DNA of 64,000 bases from Palsa-744 sp963734815 (GCA_963734815.1 CAVTIH010000002.1:372001-436000); one strand, 5' to 3'. Shown: positions 1 to 8,735, counted from the first letter of the stretch. The notes: generated from the sequence alone by a model not told the origin. Translations and numbers: made by a program.

Positions 1-1
1 G

Positions 2-465
2 ACGAGCGCTCAGGCGCTGGCGTTGCGGGCGCGTATCGTGCTGATGGCCGCGGAGGGGTTGTGGTCTAACGGCGAGATCGCCGAAGCGCTCGAGATCTCC
101 CGCCCGACGGTCACGAAGTGGCGCAACCGGTTCTCCGAGTGCCGGCTTGAGGGTCTTGCGGATGAGCCGCGGCCCGGCAAACCACGGACGATCACCGACG
201 AGCAGGTCGAGGCCGTGGTGACCAAGACCTTGGAGAGCGCGCCGAAGAACGCGACGCATTGGTCGACCCGCTCGATGGCCAGGGAGGTCGGGATTACCCC
301 GGACGCGGTGATGCGGATCTGGCATGCCTTCGGGTTGCAGCCCCACCGCCAAGAGACCTGGAAGCTCTCAAAGGACCCCTTGCTCATCGAGAAGGTCCAC
401 GATATTTGCGGCCTGTACTTGAATCCGCCCGAGCGCGCCGTTGTGCTCTGCGTGGATGAGAAGAC
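2..465 (+). pseudogene. IS630-family transposase, 5' part, cut by a serine-recombinase element
   Basis: This frame is open to the left edge, so the true start lies outside the window. It encodes the helix-turn-helix part of an IS630-type DDE transposase (motif RPTVTKWRNRF) followed by a linker and the lead-in to the first catalytic Asp (VVLCVDEKT). The frame stops at 478 just after that motif because foreign DNA begins near 466. The missing C-terminal half resumes in a compatible frame at 2667. Joining 465 to 2667 gives a continuous transposase reading through DEKTQIQ. I see the split directly. The family call rests on the HTH plus the DEKT and late E motifs. The gene is non-functional while interrupted. 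Confidence 0.85.
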
Positions 466-546
466 ACGAACGCAGTAGGTAACTTTGAGTTTGAGTGGCT
501 GGTGCCGCGTCCGGTGGGGAGGAGTCTGCCGTGACGTGTTGTATTG

Positions 547-891
547 ATGGGGCTGATGGCGTTGCGACGTGCTCACGCCGACGAGTACGCGGTTCGGGTC
601 AACCGGGCGGTGGAGTTGTTGGTCGAGTTCTCACCGGCGGACGCGGTGCGGGGGTTGCAGGCGGAGTTCGGTCTGTCGGAGCGTCAGGGGCGTCGGTATG
701 TGAACGAGGCGCTGGAGCGGCCGGATGGTGTGGTGGTGCCGGAGCGCTCGGTGGTGTTCACGGTGCGGTTGGCGCCGTCGTTGATCGCTGGGCTGCGCGA
801 GTGTGCGCGGTCGAGCGGCGTGTCGTTGAGCGCGGTGACGGCCGCGGCGGTCGGCGCGTATCTCGAGCAGGCCGGTGGCCAGGCGCGTTGA
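547..891 (+). CDS. Small HTH / ribbon-helix-helix-like protein accompanying the recombinase
   Basis: This is a protein of about 114 residues starting at ATG 547 (TTG 544 is also possible). The N-terminal half looks like a helix-turn-helix (SPADAVRGLQAEFGLSERQ). The C-terminal half looks like a ribbon-helix-helix-type segment (VVFTVRLAPSLIAGLRECAR). It lies just ahead of the serine recombinase, so a role in recombination directionality or expression control is a fair inference. I do not recognise a named family. No strong ribosome binding site stands at the normal distance; AGGAG lies about 22 nt upstream. Base composition matches the neighbours. Confidence 0.55.
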   Translation: MGLMALRRAHADEYAVRVNRAVELLVEFSPADAVRGLQAEFGLSERQGRRYVNEALERPDGVVVPERSVVFTVRLAPSLIAGLRECARSSGVSLSAVTAAAVGAYLEQAGGQAR

Positions 892-1132
892 GATTGAGTT
901 CGTCGGTGATCGCCTCGCGGATGCGCGGCTGGCGCAGGCGTATGTGATCTTGACGCCCGAGCGGCAGCGTGTGACCCATAGCGAGAGGAGCGATAGTGAG
1001 CGAGGGCAGCAGCAGTGTGGTCGTGCAGTCGATGGAGCGGCGGGGCAGGGTGGCCGCGATCTACGCGCGGGTGTCCTCGGATCGTCAGCGTCGCGAGCAG
1101 ACGATTCAGAGCCAGACCGCCGCGCTGCGTGA
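875..1132 (+). CDS. Possible tiny protein overlapping the recombinase start
   Basis: A GTG-started frame overlaps the end of the preceding gene by 17 nt and runs 137 nt into the recombinase gene in another frame. Its first 33 residues read like real protein (for example RLADARLAQAYVILTPERQ), while the rest is low-complexity shadow of the recombinase. A short coupled gene that has drifted past its stop, or a chance open frame, are both possible. No function is assigned. Confidence 0.3.
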   Translation: MARRVEIEFVGDRLADARLAQAYVILTPERQRVTHSERSDSERGQQQCGRAVDGAAGQGGRDLRAGVLGSSASRADDSEPDRRAA

Positions 1133-2747
1133 GTTGGCTGCCGCGCGCGGGCTGCTGGTCACAGATGATCTGGTGTTCGAGGATGACGGCGTCTCGGGCG
1201 CGGTGCTGCGCCGTCCGGCGCTGGAGCGGCTGCGCGACATCGCTGTCGAGGGCCGCTTCGAGGTGCTGTTGTGTCATGCGCCGGACCGGCTCGCGCGCCG
1301 TTACGCCTACCAGGTGCTGTTGCTGGAGGAGTTCCAGCGCACGGGTGTCGAGGTCGTGTTCGCGAAGGAGCCAGAGCGCTCGGGCACCCCGGAGGATGAG
1401 CTGTTGCGTCAGTTCCAGGGGATGATCGCCGAGTATGAGCGGGCGCAGATCGCCGAGCGCTGTCGTCGCGGGAAGCTGCATCGCGCCCGGGCCGGCGCGG
1501 TGTCGGTGCTCGCCCGCGCGCCTTATGGCTACCGGTATGTGAAGCGCTCCGAGCACGCCGACGCGGTCTTCGAGATCGACGAGACCGAGGCGCCGATCGC
1601 GCGCGAGATCTTCCGCCGCTACCTGCAGGAGGGCGAGTCGATAGCGAAGATCGCGCGGTGGCTCACGGCGCAGAGCGTGCCGACCAGGACCGGTGCGACG
1701 GTCTGGAGCAACGCCACGCTCTGGGGGATGCTCCGCAACCCGGCCTACGCCGGGCAGGCCGCCTACGGCAAGACCTACGCGACCGGCGCGTCCGTCCGTG
1801 CCACGCGTCAAGCGCGCCTGCGGGGGCAGCGCTCCACCCGGATCTCACGCGAGGGTGTCGCGCCGGAGCAGTGGAAGCAGATCGCGGTGCCGGCGCTCGT
1901 GACCGCCGAGCAGTTCGCGCTCGTCCAGCAGCGGCTTGAGCGCAACCGTGTCATCTCGCCGCGTAACACCAAGCGCCTGTCGCTGCTGCAAGGGATCCTC
2001 GTCTGTCGCCACTGCGGCTACGCTTACTACCGCTGCTCGACCCGCAGCAAGAACGGAAAGCTGCGCGAGTACTACCGCTGCTCAGGCACAGACGGGCACC
2101 GCCGACCCGAGGGCCGCGTCTGCGAGAACCGGCCAGTCCGCGTCGCCGAGGTCGACGAGCTCGTATGGGCTCGGGTGCTCGGACTGCTGGAGGACCCCGC
2201 GCTGATCCAGGCCGAGATCGATCGCCGGCGTCAGACGATGCGTGCAGCGCACCCCGCCACCGGACGTCGCGAGGCTCTCAAGCGCGATCTCACCCGCGCC
2301 CGGACCGGGCTCGGGCGGCTGCTGGACGGCTACCAAGAGCAGCTCATCACGCTCGAAGAGCTACGGACCCGCACGCCCGAGCTGCGCAAACGCGAGGCCA
2401 CCCTGCAAGCCCAGCTCGACGCGCTCGACGCCGAACTGCACGATGCCGAGACCTACCTTAAGCTCACCGAGACACTCGAAGGCTTCCACGCCCGCCTCAC
2501 CGCAAACGCCGAGACCCTGACCATCCAGCAGCGCCAGCAGATCATCCGGCTCGTCGTCCGTGAGGTCCTGATCGGCGAAGACGACATCACGATCCGCCAC
2601 TCAATCCCGGTCCCCACCGGCGACCAGCCACCCGGTTACCTACTACGTTCAGGTAGTCGAGAAGACCCAGATCCAAGCACTCGACCGCACCGCACCGACG
2701 TTGCCGATGCTTCCCGGCACGCCCGAGCGGGCGACCCACGACTATGA
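996..2747 (+). CDS. Large serine recombinase (resolvase/invertase fold with zinc ribbon and coiled coil)
   Basis: This 583-residue protein starts at GTG 996, 5 nt after GAGGAG. Near residue 25 lies the resolvase motif YARVSSDRQ with the catalytic serine, followed by conserved arginines in the DRLARR and YERAQIAER segments. Residues of roughly 185-290 are the recombinase domain (ARAPYGYRY, LRNPAYAGQ). A zinc ribbon follows (CRHCGYAYYRC then CSGTDGH and C), then an Arg/Glu/Leu-rich coiled coil (about 400-510). This architecture is that of large serine integrases that cut and rejoin specific sites. The last 32 or so codons lie beyond the right inverted repeat, in host IS630 DNA, so the C-terminus depends on the insertion site. 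It probably mobilises its own element. Confidence 0.88.
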   Translation: MSEGSSSVVVQSMERRGRVAAIYARVSSDRQRREQTIQSQTAALRELAAARGLLVTDDLVFEDDGVSGAVLRRPALERLRDIAVEGRFEVLLCHAPDRLARRYAYQVLLLEEFQRTGVEVVFAKEPERSGTPEDELLRQFQGMIAEYERAQIAERCRRGKLHRARAGAVSVLARAPYGYRYVKRSEHADAVFEIDETEAPIAREIFRRYLQEGESIAKIARWLTAQSVPTRTGATVWSNATLWGMLRNPAYAGQAAYGKTYATGASVRATRQARLRGQRSTRISREGVAPEQWKQIAVPALVTAEQFALVQQRLERNRVISPRNTKRLSLLQGILVCRHCGYAYYRCSTRSKNGKLREYYRCSGTDGHRRPEGRVCENRPVRVAEVDELVWARVLGLLEDPALIQAEIDRRRQTMRAAHPATGRREALKRDLTRARTGLGRLLDGYQEQLITLEELRTRTPELRKREATLQAQLDALDAELHDAETYLKLTETLEGFHARLTANAETLTIQQRQQIIRLVVREVLIGEDDITIRHSIPVPTGDQPPGYLLRSGSREDPDPSTRPHRTDVADASRHARAGDPRL

Positions 2748-3201
2748 GCGCCACGGAACCTCCAGTCTCTACGCCGCGCTGAACGTCGGGAGCGGGCAGG
2801 TGATCGGCTCGCTGCACCAGCGCCACCGCGCGATCGAGTTCCTGAAGTTCCTGAGGACGATCGATGAGAACGTGCCCGCCCATCTCGACGTGCACCTCGT
2901 GCTCGACAACGCTTCCAGCCACAAGACCCCGAAGGTCCGACGCTGGCTGGCCCAGCACCCGCGGTTCCATCTGCACTTCACCCCAACCTCAAGCTCGTGG
3001 ATCAATCTCGTCGAGCGCTGGTTCGGGGAGCTCACCACCAAGCTCCTACGCCGCGGCGCGCACCGCTCCGTCCACGCGCTGAACACCGACATCCGCCAAT
3101 GGATCGACACCTGGAACGAAAACCCCCGCCCCTACGTCTGGACCAAGACCGCCGACCAAATCCTCAACTCCATCAAACGATACTGCCAACGAATCAACTA
3201 G
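2667..3201 (+). pseudogene. IS630-family transposase, 3' part
   Basis: This is the C-terminal half of the transposase begun at the left edge. The frame reads QIQALDRTAPTLPMLPG, then HLVLDNASSHKT (second catalytic Asp) and SSWINLVERWFGEL (final Glu), and stops at TAG 3199-3201. It has no start of its own and lies in a frame that fuses exactly with the left part once the inserted element is removed. It is complete to its stop codon. The next IS begins 2 nt later. Confidence 0.85.
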
Positions 3202-3228
3202 GCACTTCCCCCGGATAAATGTGTGGGG

Positions 3229-3768
3229 TTAGGCGGCGAGGTGGAGGCCGCCGGGGGTATGTTCGACGCCGACTGAGATTGCGACGGCGTCGAGGAGGCT
3301 GGCGGCGATGAAGCGTGTGGATCGGCTGTCGAGGTCTAGGAGCGCGGCGGCGGCTTGCTGGCGGGTGAGGCGTTGTTGGTCGCGTAGACGGACGAGCGCG
3401 GCGGCGAGCTTGGCTCGCTGCTGGGGTGTGTCGATCTGTTCTGCGACGGTGGTGAGGGCGTCCCAGCCCCAGTCGGGGTCGTCCCTGGAGATGGCTTCTT
3501 GCAGGCGTTTGAGGTCTGGGCCGATGAGCTTTGGCAGGGTCACGAGCAGCGAGAGGTCGGTGGCGGGAATGTCGAGGAGCTGCTGCCAGAGGTGGTCCAG
3601 GGCTCTCTCAGAGAGGCCTTGCAGGTCGGCGGTGGCGTCGCGTGCGAGTAGTGCGACGTGAGCGCGCGCGAGCTGTTCCTGCGAGGGTCCGCGTTGCTGG
3701 CCGCAGCAGCGCTTGACCTTGCGATTTGAGCCGCATGGGCAGAGCTCGTTGCGTCCTGGTCCGGGCAT
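3229..3768 (-). CDS. SEC-C zinc-motif protein carried inside an IS
   Basis: This 179-residue protein starts at ATG 3768, chosen because AGGAGG lies 5 nt upstream; a longer frame to 3825 lacks such a site. The N-terminus holds the SEC-C signature NELCPCGSNRKVKRCCG (residues about 6-22), a Cys-rich zinc-binding motif also found at the C-terminus of SecA and in many small proteins. The rest is helical and Gln/Leu/Asp-rich, with no motif I recognise. It stands divergent from the transposase within shared inverted repeats and so is probably a passenger of the IS. A role in regulating transposition or in protein handling is speculation. Confidence 0.7.
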   Translation of the reverse strand: MPGPGRNELCPCGSNRKVKRCCGQQRGPSQEQLARAHVALLARDATADLQGLSERALDHLWQQLLDIPATDLSLLVTLPKLIGPDLKRLQEAISRDDPDWGWDALTTVAEQIDTPQQRAKLAAALVRLRDQQRLTRQQAAAALLDLDSRSTRFIAASLLDAVAISVGVEHTPGGLHLAA

Positions 3769-3894
3769 CAGCGCCTCCTGTCTTTCGGGTGTGGTGAGGG
3801 TCCCATCCGGGCCGGTCAGAACCACTGGGTCTGTCCGCTGTGTTCAGGACGATTCACCTGCTCATGAATTGGTTTTCAACCCGGTGGAGGTGTG

Positions 3895-5268
3895 ATGCTC
3901 ACGCTGTGTGGCGGGCAGGTGGAGTGCTTGTGGGACGAGGTGCTGCCGATCGAGGCGCGGGAGCTACCCGAGGATCTCGCTCGTCTGGATGCGGTGCTGT
4001 CCGATCCGCTGCTGCTGGAGCCGATCGCGGCTGCATGGGAGCAGGGCGCGCGTGGTCGTGGCCGCCCGTCGATCTCGATCGCGAGCTTCGTGCGGTTGAT
4101 GGTGATCAAGCAGCGCACTGGCTGGGGCTACGAGACGCTGGTGCGGGAGGTTTCAGACTCGTTGCACCTGCGGCGCTTCTGCCTGATCGCGCTCGATCAG
4201 GGTGTGCCGGAGGAGTCGACGGTCCGCAAGCTCGCCCGCAGGCTGGGCGCCGAGGTCGTGCAGGAGATCACCAGGGTGGTGATCTCCAAGGCCCAGCGCG
4301 AGACGCGTTTTCGTGCGCGGGCAGCGAGGATCGACTCGACAGTCGTGGAGGCGGACATCCGCTACCCCTCCGATGCGATGCTCGCGTTGCAAGGCGTGCG
4401 GGTGCTCGCACGAGAGGGCAAGAAGCTCACGGCGCTGATCAAGGGCAAGACGACGCGGGTTACGGATCGTTCGCGTTCGGTTGGGCGGGCTGTCCGCGCG
4501 ATCTCAAAGACACTCGCGCGTCGCACCGGTCAAGCCAAGGCGGAGGTGATGAAGCTCAACGAGCGTGCCGGGCGGCTGATCGCACGCTCGGTGAGAGAGG
4601 CACAACGGCTCGCCGTGCAGGCCAGGGCCGCGGCGCGTGGCCGCGGCGCTCAGGCCAAGCTCAGAGCAGCCGTCAGGCTCGAGCAGCTCGCTGCGCGCTG
4701 CGAGAAGGTCACCGAGCAGATCGACCGTCGCTCAAAGGGATTGAAGATCACCAACCGGCTGGTGTCACTCGCCGACCCCGATGCGCGGCCGATCCGCAAG
4801 GGCAAGTTCGGCAAACCCACGGAGTTTGGGTACGTAGCCCAGATCTGCGAGGTCACGGAGAACACCCGCAAGGGCGCCCGCGGGCTCATCCTGCCCGCCG
4901 GCCACGCGCCCGGCAACCCCGCCGAGAACCGGCTACTGCCCCAGACCGCGCTCGAGCTCGAACATGCCGGGATCACGCTCAAGGAGATCGTCTGCGACGG
5001 CGGCTTCCAGGCCGGCCCCACCAAAGACGCGTTCCCCGATCTCACCGAGCAGCAGATCCAGATCTCCGGCCGCCACGAGCCTGGGTCGCGCAGGACCCGC
5101 AAGCGCAGAGCCCGCTACCGAACCGGTATCGAGGGCCGCATCAGTCACCTCAAGCGCAGCTACGGGCTACGCCGAACCAGGCTGAAGGGCGATGACGGGA
5201 TGAGAACCTGGACGGGGTGGGCGATCCTCCCCTACGACCTCGACACCCTCGCCATCCGAGCCCGCTGA
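3895..5268 (+). CDS. DDE transposase (IS5/IS1182-like, DUF772 N-terminus)
   Basis: This protein of about 457 residues starts at ATG 3895 with GGTGGAGG just upstream (GTG 3892 is an alternative). The N-terminus has the DUF772-like stretch RPSISIASFVRLMVIKQ. The DDE residues are visible in ARIDSTVVEADI, IVCDGGFQAG and GIEGRISHLKRSYGLRRTR. A long Arg/Lys/Gln-rich segment separates the first two. Length and motif order fit IS5/IS1182-type enzymes. It ends at TGA 5268, 95 nt before the right inverted repeat, and appears intact. Confidence 0.8.
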   Translation: MLTLCGGQVECLWDEVLPIEARELPEDLARLDAVLSDPLLLEPIAAAWEQGARGRGRPSISIASFVRLMVIKQRTGWGYETLVREVSDSLHLRRFCLIALDQGVPEESTVRKLARRLGAEVVQEITRVVISKAQRETRFRARAARIDSTVVEADIRYPSDAMLALQGVRVLAREGKKLTALIKGKTTRVTDRSRSVGRAVRAISKTLARRTGQAKAEVMKLNERAGRLIARSVREAQRLAVQARAAARGRGAQAKLRAAVRLEQLAARCEKVTEQIDRRSKGLKITNRLVSLADPDARPIRKGKFGKPTEFGYVAQICEVTENTRKGARGLILPAGHAPGNPAENRLLPQTALELEHAGITLKEIVCDGGFQAGPTKDAFPDLTEQQIQISGRHEPGSRRTRKRRARYRTGIEGRISHLKRSYGLRRTRLKGDDGMRTWTGWAILPYDLDTLAIRAR

Positions 5269-5599
5269 AACACTCCCCGCCAGCCCGCCAACCGGGCAAC
5301 CCATGAATGAGCCTGACTCGGCCGCGCCCAACCGGACGCGGCCGTTTCAGTCCCCTGAGCCGTCATTTATCCGGGGGAAGTAGACAGGACACTAGTGCCT
5401 CCGGGGAGGACGAGGCGTTCCTTGCCGTGCTGCGCGCACCTGTTCGGTAGCATCGGCGGCGTGATCGCCGCGGCTGCGCTCGCGCGTCCGAAGCGTGGCC
5501 AGCTGCGCGCGGCAGGCGCCACAAGCCTGCCGGGGTCCCCGCGCTGAGTCGTCCCGGACGCCTGCGACGCGGTCATGGACGACGTCCGCACATTTGCCG

Positions 5600-5715
5600 C
5601 AGCGGCCGCTGGAGGGCCTCTACCCGGTCGTGCTCGACTGCCTGGTGCTGAAGAGATCCGTGAGGGCAGGAGCGTGCAGCGTCGCGCGTGCTACCTCGCG
5701 CTGGGGGTCACCGCG
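5600..5715 (+). pseudogene. Relic of an IS256-type transposase
   Basis: Two frames read as consecutive pieces of the conserved IS256 catalytic block: PLEGLYPVVLDCLVLK, then IREGRSVQRRACYLALG. The two pieces need a one-base shift. Nothing else of the element remains. The flanks (5382-5600 and 5716-5813) show no recognisable gene. Confidence 0.5.
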
Positions 5716-6402
5716 GCGATGATCGTGCTACTCGCGCTCCTGAGCGACATCGCCATCCTCACGATCGCCTTCGACCGCGTCCGCTCCCGGGATCGACGAA
5801 TATCGTCCACGCGATGCAACCGGAATCGACGAGCACAGACCAGCTGAAGGCTGGGCAGCTGGGCACGGTCGACGTGACGGCCTCCACGGTCGCGAACATC
5901 GGCCCGGGGATCGACTTCTACTTCGCTTTCGGGGTGATCGCTGTCACCGCTGGTGTGGCCGCGCCGTTGACGATCCTCGCGGGAGCCGTGGCCTGCGTCC
6001 TGCTTGCCTTCGTCGTGGCTGAATTCACCAAGGCAGAGCCCTCGGCGGGAAGCTTCATCACCTACGTCGAGACCTCGCTGGGAGCGAGGGCCGGCGTCGT
6101 CGCAGCGCTGCTGGTCGCCGTGGGCTTCACCGTGGCGATCGCGGGGGTGTTCACGATGTCCGGCGGCATGGTGGCGCTGACCCTCGCCCATTACACGTCG
6201 TGGCAGCCGCCCTGGGAGCCGCTGAGCCTCGCCCTGACGGCCGGCACAATCTGGCTGACGGCGCGTGGAGTCCGTCTCTCAACCTCAGCGGTTGGCATCG
6301 CCGTCGTTGCGCAGGTGGCGGTCATGCTCATGGTCTGCGCGGTCACCCTCGCCGACCGGTGGTCGCACCTCTCGGGATACCGTTCTCGTGGGCTCATCTC
6401 AC

Positions 6403-6418
6403 GGGGGGGGGGGGGGGG
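6403..6418. repeat. 16-base G homopolymer
   Basis: Sixteen consecutive G encode a polyglycine stretch between permease helices. Such a tract is prone to slippage and to sequencing error. It is about 30 bases from a separate one-base frameshift in the same gene. Confidence 0.95.
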
Positions 6419-6492
6419 CTGGCCGGCCTCTCAGCGGGCTTCCCGCTCGCTCTGTACATGTTCATCGGCTGGGAAAACGGCCCGGCCCTGGC

Positions 6493-7964
6493 GGCCGGCG
6501 TGGAACTTCGTTGGCGGCCCAGGGTGAATCTCTCAGACGGTGACGAGCGTAGCGTCCTCTTCGGTGACGTGTGTGGTGGTGGTCTGGGTGATCTCTGCTT
6601 CGACGGCGAGCGCGAGCTTGGCGAGGCCGTCGTAGCCGATGATCCGTCGGAACTGTCGCTCGGCCTCGAGCATCCCGGCGGCAGTCCATCGCAGGGACAT
6701 CTCCCCGGACTGCCAGCGCTTGACGTTGCGCGAGCTGCGGCGAACGCACTCGATCATGGACTCGCACGGGTTGGTGCTCTGCAGCGTGCGCTTCAGCGCG
6801 CCCTTCACGCCGAGGCGGGTGACGGTGAGCGTCTCTGCCATGCCCTCCTGTAGGGACGCTGCGGCACCAGGGTGAGAGCGCTCGAGCTCAGCGGCGAGCG
6901 CCTGGAGTTCCCCAAGGGCCTGTTTGTGATCCTCACGAGCCCATGCGCGGCGTAGCCGGCGCTTGACCTCCGGTCGGTCGCGCTCGGGTAGGTGATCGAG
7001 CACGTTGCGCTCCTTGTGGCGGACACACCGATGGACAGGGGTACGCGGGCCCAGCACCGCGTTCACGGCGGCCCTGAGGGCCTTGGAGCCGTCGATCACG
7101 ACCAGCACGCCCTGCTCGACATCAAGGCCACGGCCCACGAGATCAGCCAGCAACGCGGTCGCGACCGTCTTGTTCTCTGTCGAGCCCTCCCACAATCCGA
7201 GCGGGACCTTCACCCCGTCCGTGGTGATCCCAAGCGCGACGACGTTGGTGTGGTCCTTCAAGACGACCCCGTCGAGCATCAGCACCGCCAACCGCACGTC
7301 ATCCAGACGACGGCTCATCAGCTCCTTCAGCGTCTGCGCGGTACGGGCAACGAAGGTGCGCGACACCGACGACTTCGACGTCGAGTGCGCCTCGGCCTCC
7401 ACCTCCTCACCGACCGGCTCCTGGGTTCGCACGAACCTGCGGGTGGAGACGCCCGCGAGCATCCGCTCCAGCACGACCGCGCTCAACACATCGCGGCTGG
7501 CGAAGTGCTCGTAGGTCTCGAGGGGCACCTCGCCGCCCTCGTCCTTGGCGCGCATCCGCGGCCGCCGCACCCCCACCCGGCGCGAACCGAGCGTGACCTC
7601 GCCATCGTCGCCCCCGTGCCGGTAAGCGACCCGCTCCGGGTCGTGCTTGCCCTTGAGGCCACAGACCTCCTCGACCTCCTCGGCCATCAGCTCGTGCATC
7701 ACACCGAGCCCGACACCCACACTCAACGCGAGCAGGCCCTCCCTCGCCGCTCCGACCAGCTCCCCAAGCGCGGCCTGCACCCGCTCAGGCAGCACAGGCG
7801 CTTCCATCCGCGCGTCCTCGCTCACGACCTGTCCAGCATGTACCTTCTTCACGGCGGTTCCTCCTGTCTCGAATGGACCGATTTCGCACTCGCCACGGTC
7901 CCAACACGACCGGACGAGGCGGGAGGACCGCCACTTCAAGCTCTACGCCAGATGGGACAACCTC
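6493..7964 (-). mobile_element. IS256-family insertion sequence with 8-bp target duplication
   Basis: The element is bounded by direct repeats GCCCTGGC at 6485-6492 and 7965-7972. Imperfect inverted repeats are seen at 6497-6508 (GGCGTGGAACTT) and 7938-7949 (complement GGCGTAGAGCTT), continuing into GGCGG(C/T)CC. The right end has about 11 more terminal bases than the left, so the ends are asymmetric. Confidence 0.8.
6533..7852 (-). CDS. IS256-family (Mutator-like) transposase
   Basis: This 439-residue protein starts at GTG 7852, chosen because AGGAGG lies 7 nt upstream; the open frame extends further, to 7939, without such a site. Motifs fit the Mutator/IS256 family: LAVLMLDGVVLKDHTN (first Asp), VLVVIDGSKALRAAV (second Asp) and the C-terminal STNPCESMIECVRR segment with the final Glu. 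The length is normal for the family. The gene is intact and lies inside the permease pseudogene on the opposite strand. It catalyses cut-and-paste movement of this IS. Confidence 0.9.
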   Translation of the reverse strand: MKKVHAGQVVSEDARMEAPVLPERVQAALGELVGAAREGLLALSVGVGLGVMHELMAEEVEEVCGLKGKHDPERVAYRHGGDDGEVTLGSRRVGVRRPRMRAKDEGGEVPLETYEHFASRDVLSAVVLERMLAGVSTRRFVRTQEPVGEEVEAEAHSTSKSSVSRTFVARTAQTLKELMSRRLDDVRLAVLMLDGVVLKDHTNVVALGITTDGVKVPLGLWEGSTENKTVATALLADLVGRGLDVEQGVLVVIDGSKALRAAVNAVLGPRTPVHRCVRHKERNVLDHLPERDRPEVKRRLRRAWAREDHKQALGELQALAAELERSHPGAAASLQEGMAETLTVTRLGVKGALKRTLQSTNPCESMIECVRRSSRNVKRWQSGEMSLRWTAAGMLEAERQFRRIIGYDGLAKLALAVEAEITQTTTTHVTEEDATLVTV

Positions 7965-8735
7965 GCCCTGGCCGAGGAGTGCCGCGACCCGCGGCGCACC
8001 ATCCCGCGAGCCCTCTACCTGTCGATCGCTATCGGCGCCGCCCTGTTCGTCCTATTCGCCTACGCCACCGTCACGGGCTTTGACTACGACGTCTCCTCGA
8101 TCGGCCGCTCCTCAGTCCCGTTCCTGACCGTCGCCGACCGCTATCTCGGCGGGGCGGCCCTCCTGGCCTGGCTCGCCGGGATCGTCTCCGTGCTCGCCAC
8201 GCTCATCGCCGGCGTGAACTCCCAGGCCCGCATGCTCTTCGACGGCGGCCGCTCCGGGCTGCTGCCGGCACGGCTCGGTCACCTCCGCCAGCCCACGCAG
8301 ACGCCGGTGAACGCCCTGCTGGTCATGGCCTGTGGCGAGCTCGGGATCGTCGCGGTGTGGTGGGCAGCGCACCTGATCGACTTGGACACCGGCTCGACGA
8401 ACCCCGTCGGTCTATATGCGGAGTGCTCGACGATGGGCACGATCGTGATCCTGTTCGTCTACTTCCTGACGACGCTCGCCCTCCCAATCTTCATGTGGCG
8501 CCGCCACCGGCAGTCGTTCTCGGGTCTCCGGCACGTCGCCGTCCCGGCCATGGGAGCCCTGACGCTCATCGTCCCGTTCGTCGAGCTGTGCAAGCCCGGG
8601 CAGCCCGCGCCCTACAGCGCATTCCCCTACATCGCGCTGGCCATCGTGGCGACGGCAGCCATGATCGCCTTCGTCGTCATGCGACGACACCCGACCACGG
8701 GCTCCGGCGAGGGGACAACATTCGCCGGCTCGTGA

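Larger units (their letters stand above)
468..2650 (+). mobile_element. Serine-recombinase mobile element inserted in an IS630 transposase gene
   Basis: The element carries a small DNA-binding protein gene, a possible second tiny gene and a large serine recombinase. Its ends are near-perfect 16-bp inverted repeats at 468-483 and 2635-2650 (15 of 16 match). Outside them the 8-mer GAGAAGAC occurs directly repeated at 458-465 and 2659-2666. Removing the DNA between these 8-mers restores the host IS630 frame. That fits site-specific insertion by the encoded recombinase. The exact crossover is not resolvable by eye. Confidence 0.8.
3204..5381. mobile_element. IS element carrying a transposase and a SEC-C passenger gene
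   Basis: A perfect 18-bp inverted repeat (ACTTCCCCCGGATAAATG) lies at 3204-3221 and, inverted, at 5364-5381. Between them are one DDE transposase on the + strand and one SEC-C protein gene on the - strand, diverging from about 3.8 kb. No clean target duplication is visible. CTAG occurs just outside both ends, but at different distances (2 nt left, 9 nt right), so the outermost end may be eroded on the left. Confidence 0.75.
5814..8735 (+). pseudogene. APC-superfamily amino-acid permease, broken by a frameshift and an IS256 element
   Basis: Starting at ATG 5814, the product is an amino acid/polyamine permease. It opens with GTVDVTASTVANIGPGIDF and a chain of hydrophobic helices, and ends with the tail at 8735. 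Two lesions are visible. At about 6374 a run of three G should be four: after adding one base, LSG joins GIPFSWAHLTG. At 6493-7964 an IS256 element sits inside. Removing it with one copy of the 8-bp duplication GCCCTGGC (6485-6492, 7965-7972) restores GWENGPALAEECRDPRRTIPRAL in frame. A 16-G run (6403-6418) lies within the coding part. Before damage this was probably an inner-membrane amino-acid transporter. The -1 shift could be a sequencing error, but the IS cannot. Confidence 0.85.

Noticed and set aside
684..1811. 375-codon frame on the - strand opposite the serine recombinase
   Set aside because: The opposite strand encodes a recombinase with clear catalytic motifs. This frame is Arg/His-rich with no motif.
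3840..5195. 451-codon + strand frame overlapping the IS transposase
   Set aside because: The transposase in the other frame has all DDE motifs. This frame is Gly/Arg-rich shadow.
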